14,622 bases of DNA, from NCBI GenBank assembly GCA_964405665.1, contig CAYOOT010000070.1, positions 1 through 14,622 of the forward strand, given 5' to 3'. Made by a program: the position numbers and the translations under genes. This stretch comes from CAYOOT01 sp964405665. GTDB lineage: Bacteria; Bdellovibrionota_C; UBA2361; SZUA-149; CAZDWZ01. The notes under the pieces are model-generated. The model searched no databases, was not told the origin of the DNA, and was given only the letters and a program-made list of their open reading frames with translations. Shown in pieces: positions 1 through 7,076 of this stretch (the first letter of the stretch is position 1; each line of letters starts with the position of its first letter).

Positions 1-1775
1 TGCATCGGAACGGTAAAAACTATCGGCATTAACATTGCAGGAATTTTACCGGCAATAATCAGATCCGTAGACAATTCCTGAAGCTCCGGCCTTAAGGTAT
101 CACTAATAATTACAACCCGTCCTCCTCGTGCTTCCACTTCTTTAATGTTAGATAAAGTTTTTTCGTAATTCACTCCATCATCTCCTAAAGCAAAAACAAC
201 GGGAGTTTCTTCTGTAATCAAAGAAATGGGCCCGTGTTTCATTTCGCCTGCAGGATAACCTTCTGCAGGAAGATAAGAAATTTCTTTCATTTTCAAGGCT
301 CCTTCCAAAGCAATAGGATAAAGCATCCCTCGTCCTAAAAACATATATATATTTTTAGTATTACCAAATTTTTTGGCAATTTTTTCTATTTCTTTATCGT
401 GCTTTAAAATCTCTGAAATATGAGTTGGTAAATGAATCAATTGATCAAGGGCAATCTTGACTTCCTCTTTACTTAAAGTTCCACGAACGATTCCCAATTT
501 CAGAGCGAGTAAATAACTGGCTGTCAGTTGGGTCAAAAAAGCTTTAGTCGAAGCAACGCTGATTTCTGGTCCGGCATGAGTATAAATTACATTTTTTGCT
601 TTTCGGGGAATAGAAGAACCGACTACATTACAAATGGCAATGGTCTTTGCTCCTTTTTCCGCCGCCAGTTGTAGTGAGCCTAAAGTATCAGCTGTTTCTC
701 CCGATTGACTGATGGCGACAAATAAAGTTTTAGAATCAACTACGGGCAAACGATAACGATACTCTGAACCATAATCCACATAGACAGGAATTTTCGCATA
801 CCGTTCAATATAAAACTGAGCAACTAAAGCAGCGTGTCTGGCGGTCCCACAAGCTACCATGGTAACTTTTTCAATTGCCTTTAAATCACTATCACTTAAG
901 CTTACTTCTTCCAGAAAAACATCTCCTTTTTCCAAATCGATTCTGCCGCGAAAAGTATCGGCAACTACTTGGGGCTGTTCATAGATTTCTTTCAGCATAA
1001 AATGCCTAAAACCGCCTTTTTCGGCCGTGATCGCATCCCATGTAACAGTGATCGGATCCCTTTTTACGGGCTGATTATTCATTTCCAAAGAAACGCCCTT
1101 GGTTGTGATTTCTGCAATTTCTCCATCCTCCAAGATTAATACTTTTCTCGTATGCTCCAGTAATGCCGGAATATCAGAAGCAACAAAAGTTTCTCCTTCT
1201 GCCAATCCAATCACCAGAGGAGTGGCATTTTTTGCCAGTACAATCGTATCGGGAAATTTTGTAGAAATTACAACCAGGGAATAACTTCCTTTTAAAATAT
1301 TCAAAGCTTTACGCACCGCTTCCAGTAGTGATTTACTTTCCGGCAAAAGTTGATCGATTAAGTGAGCGGCCGTTTCCGTATCTGTATCCGAAGCAAATTT
1401 GTTACCTTGCTTAATTAAGGAATTTTTTACTTCTAAATAATTTTCAAAAATACCATTATGCACGACACAAACACTTCCGGCCGTATGAGGGTGAGCATTT
1501 TTTTCTGAAGGACGTCCATGAGTGGCCCAACGAGTATGACCGATACCAACATTTAAATTATCAATAGGCTTTTCCGAAGAATAAAGCTTGCCTTTGGCTT
1601 GCAAAACTTCTTTAAGTTTACCAAGTTTTCCTTCCGCTCTGTAGACTTGAATTTCCCTATTCTCGATTATCGCCACGCCCGTAGAATCATAACCGCGATA
1701 CTCTAATTTTTCCAAGCCGGAGACTAAAATTGGAATTGCACTTTTAGGTCCCAAATAACCAACTATACCGCACAT
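1..1775 (-). CDS. glmS: Glutamine--fructose-6-phosphate aminotransferase, C-terminus cut by window edge
   Basis: This enzyme converts fructose-6-phosphate and glutamine to glucosamine-6-phosphate, the first step of cytoplasmic UDP-GlcNAc synthesis for peptidoglycan and LPS. The 591 visible residues start MCGIVGYLG, with Cys2 as the glutaminase nucleophile exposed after Met removal. The class-II glutamine amidotransferase domain spans about 1-225 (GHTRWATHG 79-87, HNGIFENY 106-113). Two SIS sugar-isomerase domains follow, with ACGTA at 308-312, SQSGETADT at 356-364, STKAF at 409-413 and EGALKMKEISY at 491-501. Family members are about 600-615 residues, so roughly 25 C-terminal residues lie outside the window. 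The start is fixed by the conserved MCGIVGY and an AAGGAG site 7 bases upstream, inside the end of glmU. Only one base separates it from the glmU stop, so the pair is probably translationally coupled. There is no room for a glmS ribozyme leader. Confidence 0.98.
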   Translation of the reverse strand, partial: MCGIVGYLGPKSAIPILVSGLEKLEYRGYDSTGVAIIENREIQVYRAEGKLGKLKEVLQAKGKLYSSEKPIDNLNVGIGHTRWATHGRPSEKNAHPHTAGSVCVVHNGIFENYLEVKNSLIKQGNKFASDTDTETAAHLIDQLLPESKSLLEAVRKALNILKGSYSLVVISTKFPDTIVLAKNATPLVIGLAEGETFVASDIPALLEHTRKVLILEDGEIAEITTKGVSLEMNNQPVKRDPITVTWDAITAEKGGFRHFMLKEIYEQPQVVADTFRGRIDLEKGDVFLEEVSLSDSDLKAIEKVTMVACGTARHAALVAQFYIERYAKIPVYVDYGSEYRYRLPVVDSKTLFVAISQSGETADTLGSLQLAAEKGAKTIAICNVVGSSIPRKAKNVIYTHAGPEISVASTKAFLTQLTASYLLALKLGIVRGTLSKEEVKIALDQLIHLPTHISEILKHDKEIEKIAKKFGNTKNIYMFLGRGMLYPIALEGALKMKEISYLPAEGYPAGEMKHGPISLITEETPVVFALGDDGVNYEKTLSNIKEVEARGGRVVIISDTLRPELQELSTDLIIAGKIPAMLMPIVFTVPM

Positions 1776-1776
1776 A

Positions 1777-3189
1777 TTATTTCTCCTTCTTTTTTAATTT
1801 TCTTTCAACCCAACCAATTTTATTTTCCTGTCTGGCCCGGGCTATCGCCAAGGTTTTTTCCGGCACATCTTCATTAATTACTGAGCCGGCAGCAATGTAA
1901 GAATTATCGGCAATTGTTACGGGAGCAACAAGACAGCTATTGCTTCCCACAAAAACATTTTTTCCGATTGTAGTTTGATATTTTTTCTCACCATCATAAT
2001 TGCAAGTGATTGTCCCACAGCCAATATTACTTTCTTCACCTACGGAACAATCTCCCAAATAAGTTAGGTGGCTAGCTTTAGCTCCTTGTTGGATTATTAC
2101 TTTTTTAGTCTCAACAAAATTTCCTATTTTTACATTTTTTTCTAGGACCGATTCTGGTCGAAGGTGGGCAAAGGGCCCAATATTACAAGCTTCTCCGATA
2201 GTGGAGGATTCAATATAACAAGATAATTTAATCTTGGATTTTGCAGCAATGGTAGAATTAGAAATTAAGCTTTCTCCTTCAATCACCACGCCACTTTCAA
2301 TCACAGTTTTTCCTTTTAATCTTGTTCCCGCTCCAATAAATGTATCTGCTGCAATTTCTACTTCTTCATCGATATAAGTATTTTTAGGATCTTCCATCGT
2401 TACGCCTTTTTCCATCCAGCCCCGATTGATCTCCTCCCTTCTTACCGCTTCCAATACACTCATCTCATACCTTGTGTTGGCACCACTAACGCTGCTGTAA
2501 TCTTTGGTAACATAGGCAGTAACTTTATCTCCTTGATCTACCCCAGAAGCAACAATATCGGTAAAATAATATTCTCCTTGAGCATTATTTGGTTTTAATG
2601 ATTTTACACCTTCTAATAAAAAATCATAATTAGCCAAATAAATGGAAGCATTTATTTCATTAATTATTCTTTGCTCCGGCGTGCAATCCTTTTCTTCAAT
2701 AATCTTTTTGACCAAATTATTTTCTCTGATAATTCTTCCAAAACCTGTTGGATTAGGATGCAAACAAGATAACAGACTTAACGCTGACTTAGAAACTTCA
2801 AAATCTCTGAGGAAATCTTTTAAAATTTTGGTTTTAAGTAAAGGGGAATCTCCGGGTAGAATAAAAACATTTTTAACATTTTTATCCAAACTTCCTAAAG
2901 CCGAAATAACAGCATGTCCTGTACCAAATTGTTTTTCCTGAAGACTGCTAACAATTTCTGTTTCCGGAAAATCTTTTTTAATGAAGTCTAGTTCCTTTTC
3001 GACTAATTCTGATTGATAACCAACAACTACGACAATACGTTTGGGCTTAAGTCCACTGACTGCTTTAATTGTTCTTTGAAGCAGACTTTCGCCGCAAACT
3101 TGAAATAACACCTTTGGCAACTCGGAATACATCCGAGTCCCTTTGCCGGCAGCTAAAATTAATACTTGTAAATCCTTAAACAAAGCCAT
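1777..3189 (-). CDS. glmU: Bifunctional N-acetylglucosamine-1-phosphate uridylyltransferase / glucosamine-1-phosphate acetyltransferase
   Basis: GlmU acetylates glucosamine-1-phosphate with acetyl-CoA and then transfers UMP from UTP to give UDP-GlcNAc. At 470 residues the protein is close to the usual length of about 455. The N-terminal nucleotidyltransferase domain (about 1-240) has LILAAGKGTRM at 10-20, GTGHAV at 89-94 and GDSPLL at 113-118. A linker helix contains NRGW (255-258). The left-handed beta-helix (about 265-455) is made of hexapeptide repeats and ends with HLRP at 342-345, KASHLTYLGD at 371-380 (His374 is the expected acetyltransferase base) and NYDG at 397-400. The C-terminal tail is lysine-rich. 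The start ATG has AGGA only two bases upstream, which is tight, but the protein begins just where family members do. It is first in a glmU-glmS operon with its own promoter at 3226-3253. Confidence 0.98.
   Translation of the reverse strand: MALFKDLQVLILAAGKGTRMYSELPKVLFQVCGESLLQRTIKAVSGLKPKRIVVVVGYQSELVEKELDFIKKDFPETEIVSSLQEKQFGTGHAVISALGSLDKNVKNVFILPGDSPLLKTKILKDFLRDFEVSKSALSLLSCLHPNPTGFGRIIRENNLVKKIIEEKDCTPEQRIINEINASIYLANYDFLLEGVKSLKPNNAQGEYYFTDIVASGVDQGDKVTAYVTKDYSSVSGANTRYEMSVLEAVRREEINRGWMEKGVTMEDPKNTYIDEEVEIAADTFIGAGTRLKGKTVIESGVVIEGESLISNSTIAAKSKIKLSCYIESSTIGEACNIGPFAHLRPESVLEKNVKIGNFVETKKVIIQQGAKASHLTYLGDCSVGEESNIGCGTITCNYDGEKKYQTTIGKNVFVGSNSCLVAPVTIADNSYIAAGSVINEDVPEKTLAIARARQENKIGWVERKLKKKEK
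1783..1788 (-). promoter_or_regulatory. Ribosome binding site of glmS inside the end of glmU
   Basis: A strong AAGGAG (minus strand) lies 7 bases before the glmS ATG and within the last codons of glmU. The glmU stop (TAA) and glmS ATG read TAATATG. This arrangement favours reinitiation by ribosomes finishing glmU. Confidence 0.85.
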
Positions 3190-3225
3190 TTCCTGATAAA
3201 TATAATAAAAATTACTTATTCATAC

Positions 3226-3253
3226 ATTATATACGGCAAATATTTTATGTAAA
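3226..3253 (-). promoter_or_regulatory. Sigma70-type promoter of glmU-glmS
   Basis: On the minus strand TTTACA (3248-3253, five of six matches to TTGACA) is followed after 16 bases by a perfect TATAAT (3226-3231). Transcription would start near 3219, giving a leader of about 30 bases before the glmU ATG. It lies in the 93-base space between glmU and the divergent gene at 3283. No comparably good promoter is visible for the plus-strand gene. Confidence 0.65.
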
Positions 3254-3282
3254 ATAATGATTTTTGGTGCATCTAAAAGCTC

Positions 3283-3861
3283 ATGAACTCTAATGATAAT
3301 TCTAAAAGCAATAAACGCGAATTTGATTTTCAGCTAGATAGCCTGGAATTAAAAATTAATGAACTAAAAACACTTTACGAACAATATTTTACCGGCATTC
3401 AACCTCAACCCCCTAATGAATTAAATCAGGCAATTAAATTACAAATAAAAAGTATTTTAAATACTCCTTTTAAAAGTACCAGTGCCCGGTTTCGACTACA
3501 GGCTCTAATTCAAAGACACAATACTTTCTTAATGTATTTTGAACGCACCAACAATAAAAGAGATACCGGAACATATTCTCGTGATGTTTTTAAAGCTCAA
3601 CTCAGAGAATATGATAAAAAAGTCGCACAAGAAGCCAAACTCAATACAAAATCAGTTTCTGAAAATGATTTTAAGGAACTTTATCAAAGTTATGTCCATG
3701 CCAATCAAAATGCCAACTCCCCGGCTCTTGATTATGAAACATTTCGCGATAACTTAAAGCAACAAGTTCAACAGTTAAAAAAAGAAAAAGGCAAAACTAA
3801 GATCACTTTCAAAGTAGTTTTAAAGGGCAATAAAGTTGTAATCAAAGCTTCAGGGAATTAA
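3283..3861 (+). CDS. MXAN_5187 C-terminal domain-like protein of unknown function
   Basis: A 192-residue soluble protein with no signal peptide or membrane segment. Its pattern resembles, from memory, the family named after the C-terminal domain of Myxococcus MXAN_5187, whose function is not known to me. The N-terminus is charged and probably disordered (1-14). Next comes LELKINELKTLYEQYFTGI (21-39), then helices with RFRLQALIQRHNTFLMYFER (69-88), an acidic/amide-rich NDFKELYQSYVHA (128-140), DYETFRDNLKQQVQQL (150-165) and a lysine-rich beta-like end (ITFKVVLKGNKVVIKAS, 174-190). The ATG is the first possible start, because an in-frame TAA lies three codons upstream, but there is no clear Shine-Dalgarno site. 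It is transcribed away from glmU and converges on the DUF1207 gene. Similar regulatory or structural roles have not been shown, so no function is assigned. Confidence 0.7.
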   Translation: MNSNDNSKSNKREFDFQLDSLELKINELKTLYEQYFTGIQPQPPNELNQAIKLQIKSILNTPFKSTSARFRLQALIQRHNTFLMYFERTNNKRDTGTYSRDVFKAQLREYDKKVAQEAKLNTKSVSENDFKELYQSYVHANQNANSPALDYETFRDNLKQQVQQLKKEKGKTKITFKVVLKGNKVVIKASGN

Positions 3862-3920
3862 AATCCGCCTTTGCTTATTTCTTTTCTACTGCTTTGAAGT
3901 ATCATAAAGCTTCGAGGCGA

Positions 3921-3978
3921 TATAATATTTCAAAAGTTATGTTCGTTACTGCGGAAATAACTTTTAGAAAATATTATA
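3921..3978. repeat. Long AT-rich inverted repeat between convergent genes, possible bidirectional terminator
   Basis: TATAATATTT (3921-3930) pairs with AAATATTATA (3969-3978), and AAAAGTTAT (3932-3940) pairs with ATAACTTTT (3957-3965). This makes a stem of 19 pairs with a one-against-three internal loop and a 16-base apex. It sits between the convergent gene ending at 3861 and the DUF1207 gene, whose stop codon (3974-3976) lies inside the right arm. The stem is almost pure A/T and no separate U-tract follows on either strand, so it is not a textbook terminator. It may instead be a small palindromic element or an mRNA 3'-end stabiliser. Confidence 0.5.
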
Positions 3979-4806
3979 AATAAACATGAAATCCTAGTCC
4001 GATAGTTTCAATTTTTTCACGATAAAATTGACCATTGGGATTACGACCATGATAATATTCAATTAACAACTGAACTCGATGCTGTCCTTTTTCCGGACTG
4101 ACAAATTCAATTCCAGCATGCATTGATAAATCAGGCTCCCAAGATGTTTCCTCTTTTTCTTGGATGTCTAAGCCGACAACTGGACGCATTGAATCATTAA
4201 GAAAGGGTTCAGTGGCAACAAATTCCACTCCTTGTTGTGTTGACCAAGGTTTTAAATAAGGCTCAGAATTGAAAATTTTCCCGCCCCCAAGATAGAAGCG
4301 GAAAGCTTGCCAATCCAAAGAAAGATTAAGATCGGCCGCTTCGTAACTTAAATTAACTCGCTCAATTGGTGTGTCCAAAATAAACTCATCTCCTAAGTGA
4401 GAGCTTTGATGATAGATGCGGGCTTGAGCAGAAAATGATTCGTAATGATAATCCAAAGGAAAGGCAATCCGATAATCAGCATTAATTAAATCATGGGAAT
4501 CGGCATCCATATTAAAAAGTCCAAAGATTGCCGGCTGCACACCTAAATCGAATTTTCCGATAGATTCTGACTCGTAGCCGACAAAATTAAGCTGCTCACC
4601 CACACTAANNNNNNNNNNNNNNNNNNNNNNNNNNNNNNNNNNNNNNNNNNNNNNNNNNNNNNNNNNNNNNNNNNNNNNNNNNNNNNNNNNNNNNNNNNNN
4701 NNNNNNNNGTGCTTTCTTCATCTGCTGCTGCAGTTCTTACGTCAAGCAGGATTGCCCAACCTAAAAAAATAACAATTAGAGCGGCCGAAACCACATTCTT
4801 GGACAT
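3974..4806 (-). CDS. DUF1207 family envelope protein, interrupted by an assembly gap
   Basis: The N-terminal piece (33 residues, 4709-4806) starts MSKNVV, has a hydrophobic stretch and an Ala-rich end (TAAAD) typical of a Sec signal peptide. The ATG has AAGGAA 7 bases upstream. After the 100-N gap the downstream piece (4608-3974, about 210 residues) matches my memory of the DUF1207 pattern: FGLFNMDADSHDLINADYR, then ARIYHQSSHLGDEF, RVNLSYEAADL, FYLGGGKIF, RPVVGLDIQ, and LLIEYYHGRNPNGQFY before a final LGLGFHVYL. Alternating aromatic beta-strands and a terminal aromatic/aliphatic strand suggest an exported, beta-rich, probably outer-membrane protein (inference). The two pieces are in different frames when 100 bases are assumed, which fits an unknown gap length rather than a frameshift. 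The missing part probably lies between the signal peptide and the first strands. The function of the family is unknown to me. Confidence 0.72.
4609..4708. other. Assembly gap of exactly 100 N inside the DUF1207 gene
   Basis: One hundred N is the usual placeholder for a gap of unknown size. Residues of the DUF1207 protein between its signal peptide and its first recognisable strands are missing here. Confidence 0.95.
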
Positions 4807-4858
4807 AAAACGTTCCTTGATTTTAACTTATACAGATTGCAACGGAAGAAGCTAAACT

Positions 4859-4894
4859 AAAAATAATCTCCAGTGTATGACTTCGGTCATGGAG
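4859..4894 (-). terminator. Hairpin terminator after the Cys-rich gene
   Basis: Read on the minus strand, directly after the stop codon of the 4896-6599 gene, CTCCATGAC (4886-4894) and GTCAT (4877-4881) plus GGAG (4868-4871) form a 9-pair stem with a CGAA loop and a 5-base bulge. ATT and a run of five T (4859-4863) follow. The opposite strand would carry a cUUCGg tetraloop but has no U-tract, so the minus strand is the likely direction. It separates this gene from the DUF1207 gene. Confidence 0.6.
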
Positions 4895-4900
4895 TCTATT
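4891..4900 (+). repeat. 10-bp direct repeat, left copy flanking the Cys-rich gene
   Basis: GGAGTCTATT here spans the stop codon of the Cys-rich gene and recurs exactly at 6607-6616, eight bases outside its start codon. Nearby, CTCCAGTG (4868-4875) and CACTGGAG (6623-6630) are an inverted pair. Part of the left copy also serves in the terminator hairpin. Confidence 0.5.
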
Positions 4901-6599
4901 CAATTGAGTCCAAATAAGCTTCTTCGGAAATTACTGTGTAAGCTGAATCCGGAGGATAACTGGAGAGAATTTCTTTTCCGGTAGCGGTACACTTTCTGGA
5001 CCATAATTTTCTGGGATTAAGCGCCATTTGACGCACTCTATGGCGTTCTCCGGGATGTAAGCGGGGAAGGGGAAGACCGTAGCGTTTGTAAAATTTTAAT
5101 TCCTTTTCTATTAACTTAAAAAGTTTTCCACTGTTTTCACATTTAATCGCAAATTTTATCAATTCTTCCTCTGATAAAGAATTAACATCGCTTAAGTCTT
5201 TTGCTGCAATTACTTCTTTCACGTCGGCAACAGGATTTTCATAAGTACTCCACTTTGCACCGTAATTGGAAACTTCATTTTTATTTAAGGGATAAAATTC
5301 CTGAGCCAGGCTTTGATTGTAACCAAAAGGGGAAAGACTGATCGGGAAAAATTCACCCCATTCCTTAGTCTTTCGCAGATGTTCAACTATTTTCGGCACC
5401 AGCTCATTATATTCTTTTTCCGAATATTGCTTATTTAAAATACAATATTGTTTTTTTCTTAAATCAGAACAACCGAAAAGATTTTGTGAATTCTCATGGC
5501 AATTTACGCTATAGAGAATATTAAACCCGCCGTAATAAAGATAAAGAGAGAAAAAACAATTGGAAATTTCAGCTTTTCCTAAGGTTCCGCCGGAAGCAGA
5601 GAGTTCATAACAATACTGCATACATTCTCCGAAAGTTGCAATATCGTAACAATCATTTGTTTTAACAAACATATCATAGCAATAACGACAATCTTTGCAT
5701 TCCACGCAGTTGTAGCTGTCTTTCACATTAGAACAGCGAGTTAAATTATCTCCTGTGCAATCTTCGCAATTAATATTTCTTAAATTCTTGCGTGGCCTTT
5801 TTAAAAGGAATTCCTTAAACTGCTTTTTTATTTCTTTTTGCGCAGCAAAAGAACCGTTAAAAGTTTGATTCCAGATTTCAGTAAATTTTTCTTTGCCGAC
5901 ATGTTTATTAAAAACATAATATTGTTTGTTGTGCAGGTTGGCGCAGCAAAGGCAATCGGAGCAACTGACACAAGAATCCAAGTAAGCTGAGTTGCTACAA
6001 CTACTGCTATAGAAAGAAAAAAATGTAGCATAACAATTTTCTATATTGATGCAATCGTAGCAAAGTTCAGAATGATAAGAATGAAACGTATCAATACAAT
6101 TTTTACAGTAGGCATTAAATACTCCGTAAAAACAATCTTCGCTTTTGCCGCTGTCAAAAAGAAGGTAACAGTCTTTTAGCCAGCCGCAAAAATGCGTATA
6201 CTCGCTATTTTGCATTTCACCATTCTGACTAACGGCGCACTTATAGGTATCACGGTAGAGTTCGGCAAATTGTTCAAAGAATGTTTTATTAAAATCAAAA
6301 TCTCGGCCAAATTCAGTATTATCTTGTTCCAGCCAAGATTTTTTAGAACAGACTTTAAGATCTAAATCCGGAGAATAGACACTAACAATAGATTCATTAG
6401 TCTTGGCACATTTTCGTTTATAGAGATAACGTTCATTTCTAAAAGCAAGTCTGCGACGTTGTCGTTCATCAGGGCAAAGTCGGGGAGGAGGGAAATTAAG
6501 TTTAACTCCGCCAATTGTTGGGCTTACTCGACGATAAAATTCTAAGTCTTGTTCCGAGACCTCGAAAGTATTGCCGGAAATTTCACAGGTTGAATACAT
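4896..6599 (-). CDS. Cysteine-rich modular protein of unknown function, CPR-type
   Basis: A 567-residue protein with no signal peptide or membrane segment. Four parts can be seen. An N-terminal module (5-90) begins CEISG and contains PPPRLCPDERQRRR (37-50) and KRKCAKTN (61-68). A first Cys-rich solenoid-like stretch (about 135-240) has many CxxC, CxxxC and Tyr/Phe repeats and ends CANLHNKQYYVFNK (219-232). A second such stretch (about 278-400) ends CSDLRKKQYCILNK (377-390), exactly 158 residues after the first. A C-terminal module (487-567) repeats the N-terminal one: CENSG, LPLPRLHPGERHR, SRKCTATG. The paired Cys suggest metal binding (inference). From memory, the terminal PLPRLHP-type module recurs in hypothetical proteins of Patescibacteria/CPR genomes, so this may be a transferred gene. 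A terminator follows. No good Shine-Dalgarno precedes the ATG, so translation may be leaderless. Function unknown. Confidence 0.85.
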   Translation of the reverse strand: MYSTCEISGNTFEVSEQDLEFYRRVSPTIGGVKLNFPPPRLCPDERQRRRLAFRNERYLYKRKCAKTNESIVSVYSPDLDLKVCSKKSWLEQDNTEFGRDFDFNKTFFEQFAELYRDTYKCAVSQNGEMQNSEYTHFCGWLKDCYLLFDSGKSEDCFYGVFNAYCKNCIDTFHSYHSELCYDCINIENCYATFFSFYSSSCSNSAYLDSCVSCSDCLCCANLHNKQYYVFNKHVGKEKFTEIWNQTFNGSFAAQKEIKKQFKEFLLKRPRKNLRNINCEDCTGDNLTRCSNVKDSYNCVECKDCRYCYDMFVKTNDCYDIATFGECMQYCYELSASGGTLGKAEISNCFFSLYLYYGGFNILYSVNCHENSQNLFGCSDLRKKQYCILNKQYSEKEYNELVPKIVEHLRKTKEWGEFFPISLSPFGYNQSLAQEFYPLNKNEVSNYGAKWSTYENPVADVKEVIAAKDLSDVNSLSEEELIKFAIKCENSGKLFKLIEKELKFYKRYGLPLPRLHPGERHRVRQMALNPRKLWSRKCTATGKEILSSYPPDSAYTVISEEAYLDSIE

Positions 6600-6606
6600 A
6601 TTTAAC

Positions 6607-6616
6607 GGAGTCTATT
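6607..6616 (+). repeat. 10-bp direct repeat, right copy flanking the Cys-rich gene
   Basis: GGAGTCTATT, identical to 4891-4900. It could be a target duplication or recombination footprint, but the copy overlaps a candidate -10 box on the minus strand, so a regulatory explanation is also possible. Confidence 0.5.
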
Positions 6617-6637
6617 TAAATTCACTGGAGTAATCAA
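6609..6637 (-). promoter_or_regulatory. Weak candidate promoter of the Cys-rich gene
   Basis: On the minus strand TTGATT (6632-6637), a 17-base spacer and TAGACT (6609-6614) resemble -35 and -10 boxes with four of six matches each. Transcription would start only a few bases before the ATG at 6599, implying an almost leaderless message. That agrees with the lack of a Shine-Dalgarno site. Confidence 0.3.
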
Positions 6638-6649
6638 CTGGAGCAATAA
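6624..6649 (+). repeat. Tandem 13-bp direct repeat in the divergent promoter region
   Basis: ACTGGAGTAATCA (6624-6636) is followed immediately by ACTGGAGCAATAA (6637-6649), with 11 of 13 bases the same. It overlaps the candidate -35 box of the Cys-rich gene, so it could be a protein binding site. No known motif is recognised. Confidence 0.4.
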
Positions 6650-6683
6650 AAGCGATATAGAACTAAGAACCGAAATACTTTTA

Positions 6684-6712
6684 TTGACATTCTGTGGCCC
6701 ACAGGCTACACT
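6684..6712 (+). promoter_or_regulatory. Sigma70-type promoter of the toxin-antitoxin operon
   Basis: A perfect TTGACA (6684-6689), a 17-base spacer and TACACT (6707-6712) precede the toxin gene. Transcription would begin near 6719, about 10 bases before the ATG at 6729. The very short leader carries only a weak GAG as ribosome binding site. Confidence 0.75.
6692..6704. promoter_or_regulatory. Palindromic operator between the -35 and -10 boxes
   Basis: CTGTGG-C-CCACAG is a perfect 6-base inverted repeat around one central base and lies wholly within the promoter spacer. This is the expected place for autorepression by the helix-turn-helix antitoxin or the toxin-antitoxin complex (inference from how type II modules work). 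Confidence 0.7.
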
Positions 6713-6728
6713 ATTATAGATCTGAGAA

Positions 6729-7076
6729 ATGGAAGCTGTTCCCAAACAGATTAAGTTGTACCAGACAAGTGCTGGACGTAAGCCCTTTATCCAGTGGCTA
6801 GAGGCACTTAAAGATCAACGAGCTAAACAAAAAATTCAGGCTCGTCTTGATCGCCTTAGTCTGGGAAATCTAGGACAAACAAATTCCCTTGGTGCAGGGG
6901 TTCAAGAGCTCAAGATTGATTTTGGGCCAGGATTTAGAGTGTATTTTGGCTGTGAAGATAATTCGATAGTAATACTTCTTTTAGGAGGAGATAAAAGCTC
7001 ACAGAATGAAGATATCAAAAAAGCAAAAAAATATTGGAAAGAATACAAAGCGGAGAAAAAATATGCCAAGTGTTGA
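6729..7076 (+). CDS. HigB/RelE-family toxin (phage Gp49-like, addiction module killer)
   Basis: A 115-residue basic protein of the RelE/ParE superfamily, HigB-like branch. These toxins are ribosome-dependent or related mRNA endonucleases held inactive by a co-transcribed antitoxin. The family pattern is clear: KPFIQWLEALKDQRAKQKI (18-36), ARLDRLSLGNLG (38-49), GVQELKIDFGPGFRVYF (57-73), then IVILLLGGDKSSQNEDI (80-96) and KKAKKYWKEY (97-106). Length is normal. The ATG lies about 10 bases after the predicted transcription start and has only a weak GAG ahead of it. The reading frame overlaps the antitoxin gene by 14 bases (7063-7076), so the two are probably coupled. The toxin-first order is typical of higBA-type modules. 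The frame is intact, so it is probably functional. Confidence 0.9.
   Translation: MEAVPKQIKLYQTSAGRKPFIQWLEALKDQRAKQKIQARLDRLSLGNLGQTNSLGAGVQELKIDFGPGFRVYFGCEDNSIVILLLGGDKSSQNEDIKKAKKYWKEYKAEKKYAKC

Noticed and set aside
1776..1790. A glmS ribozyme before glmS.
   Set aside because: Only one base separates glmU and glmS, and no ribozyme fold can fit. The preceding sequence is coding.
3921..3926. TATAAT as a plus-strand promoter.
   Set aside because: It has no -35 box at a suitable distance, no plus-strand gene follows for nearly 3 kb, and it is part of the inverted repeat.
4543..4806. A frameshifted DUF1207 gene.
   Set aside because: The frame change lies across the 100-N gap, whose real length is unknown, so no frameshift can be inferred.
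7006..7062. Upstream ATG start for the antitoxin.
   Set aside because: It would add 19 lysine-rich residues read from inside the toxin gene, while the ATG at 7063 has GGAG at the right distance and begins like the family.
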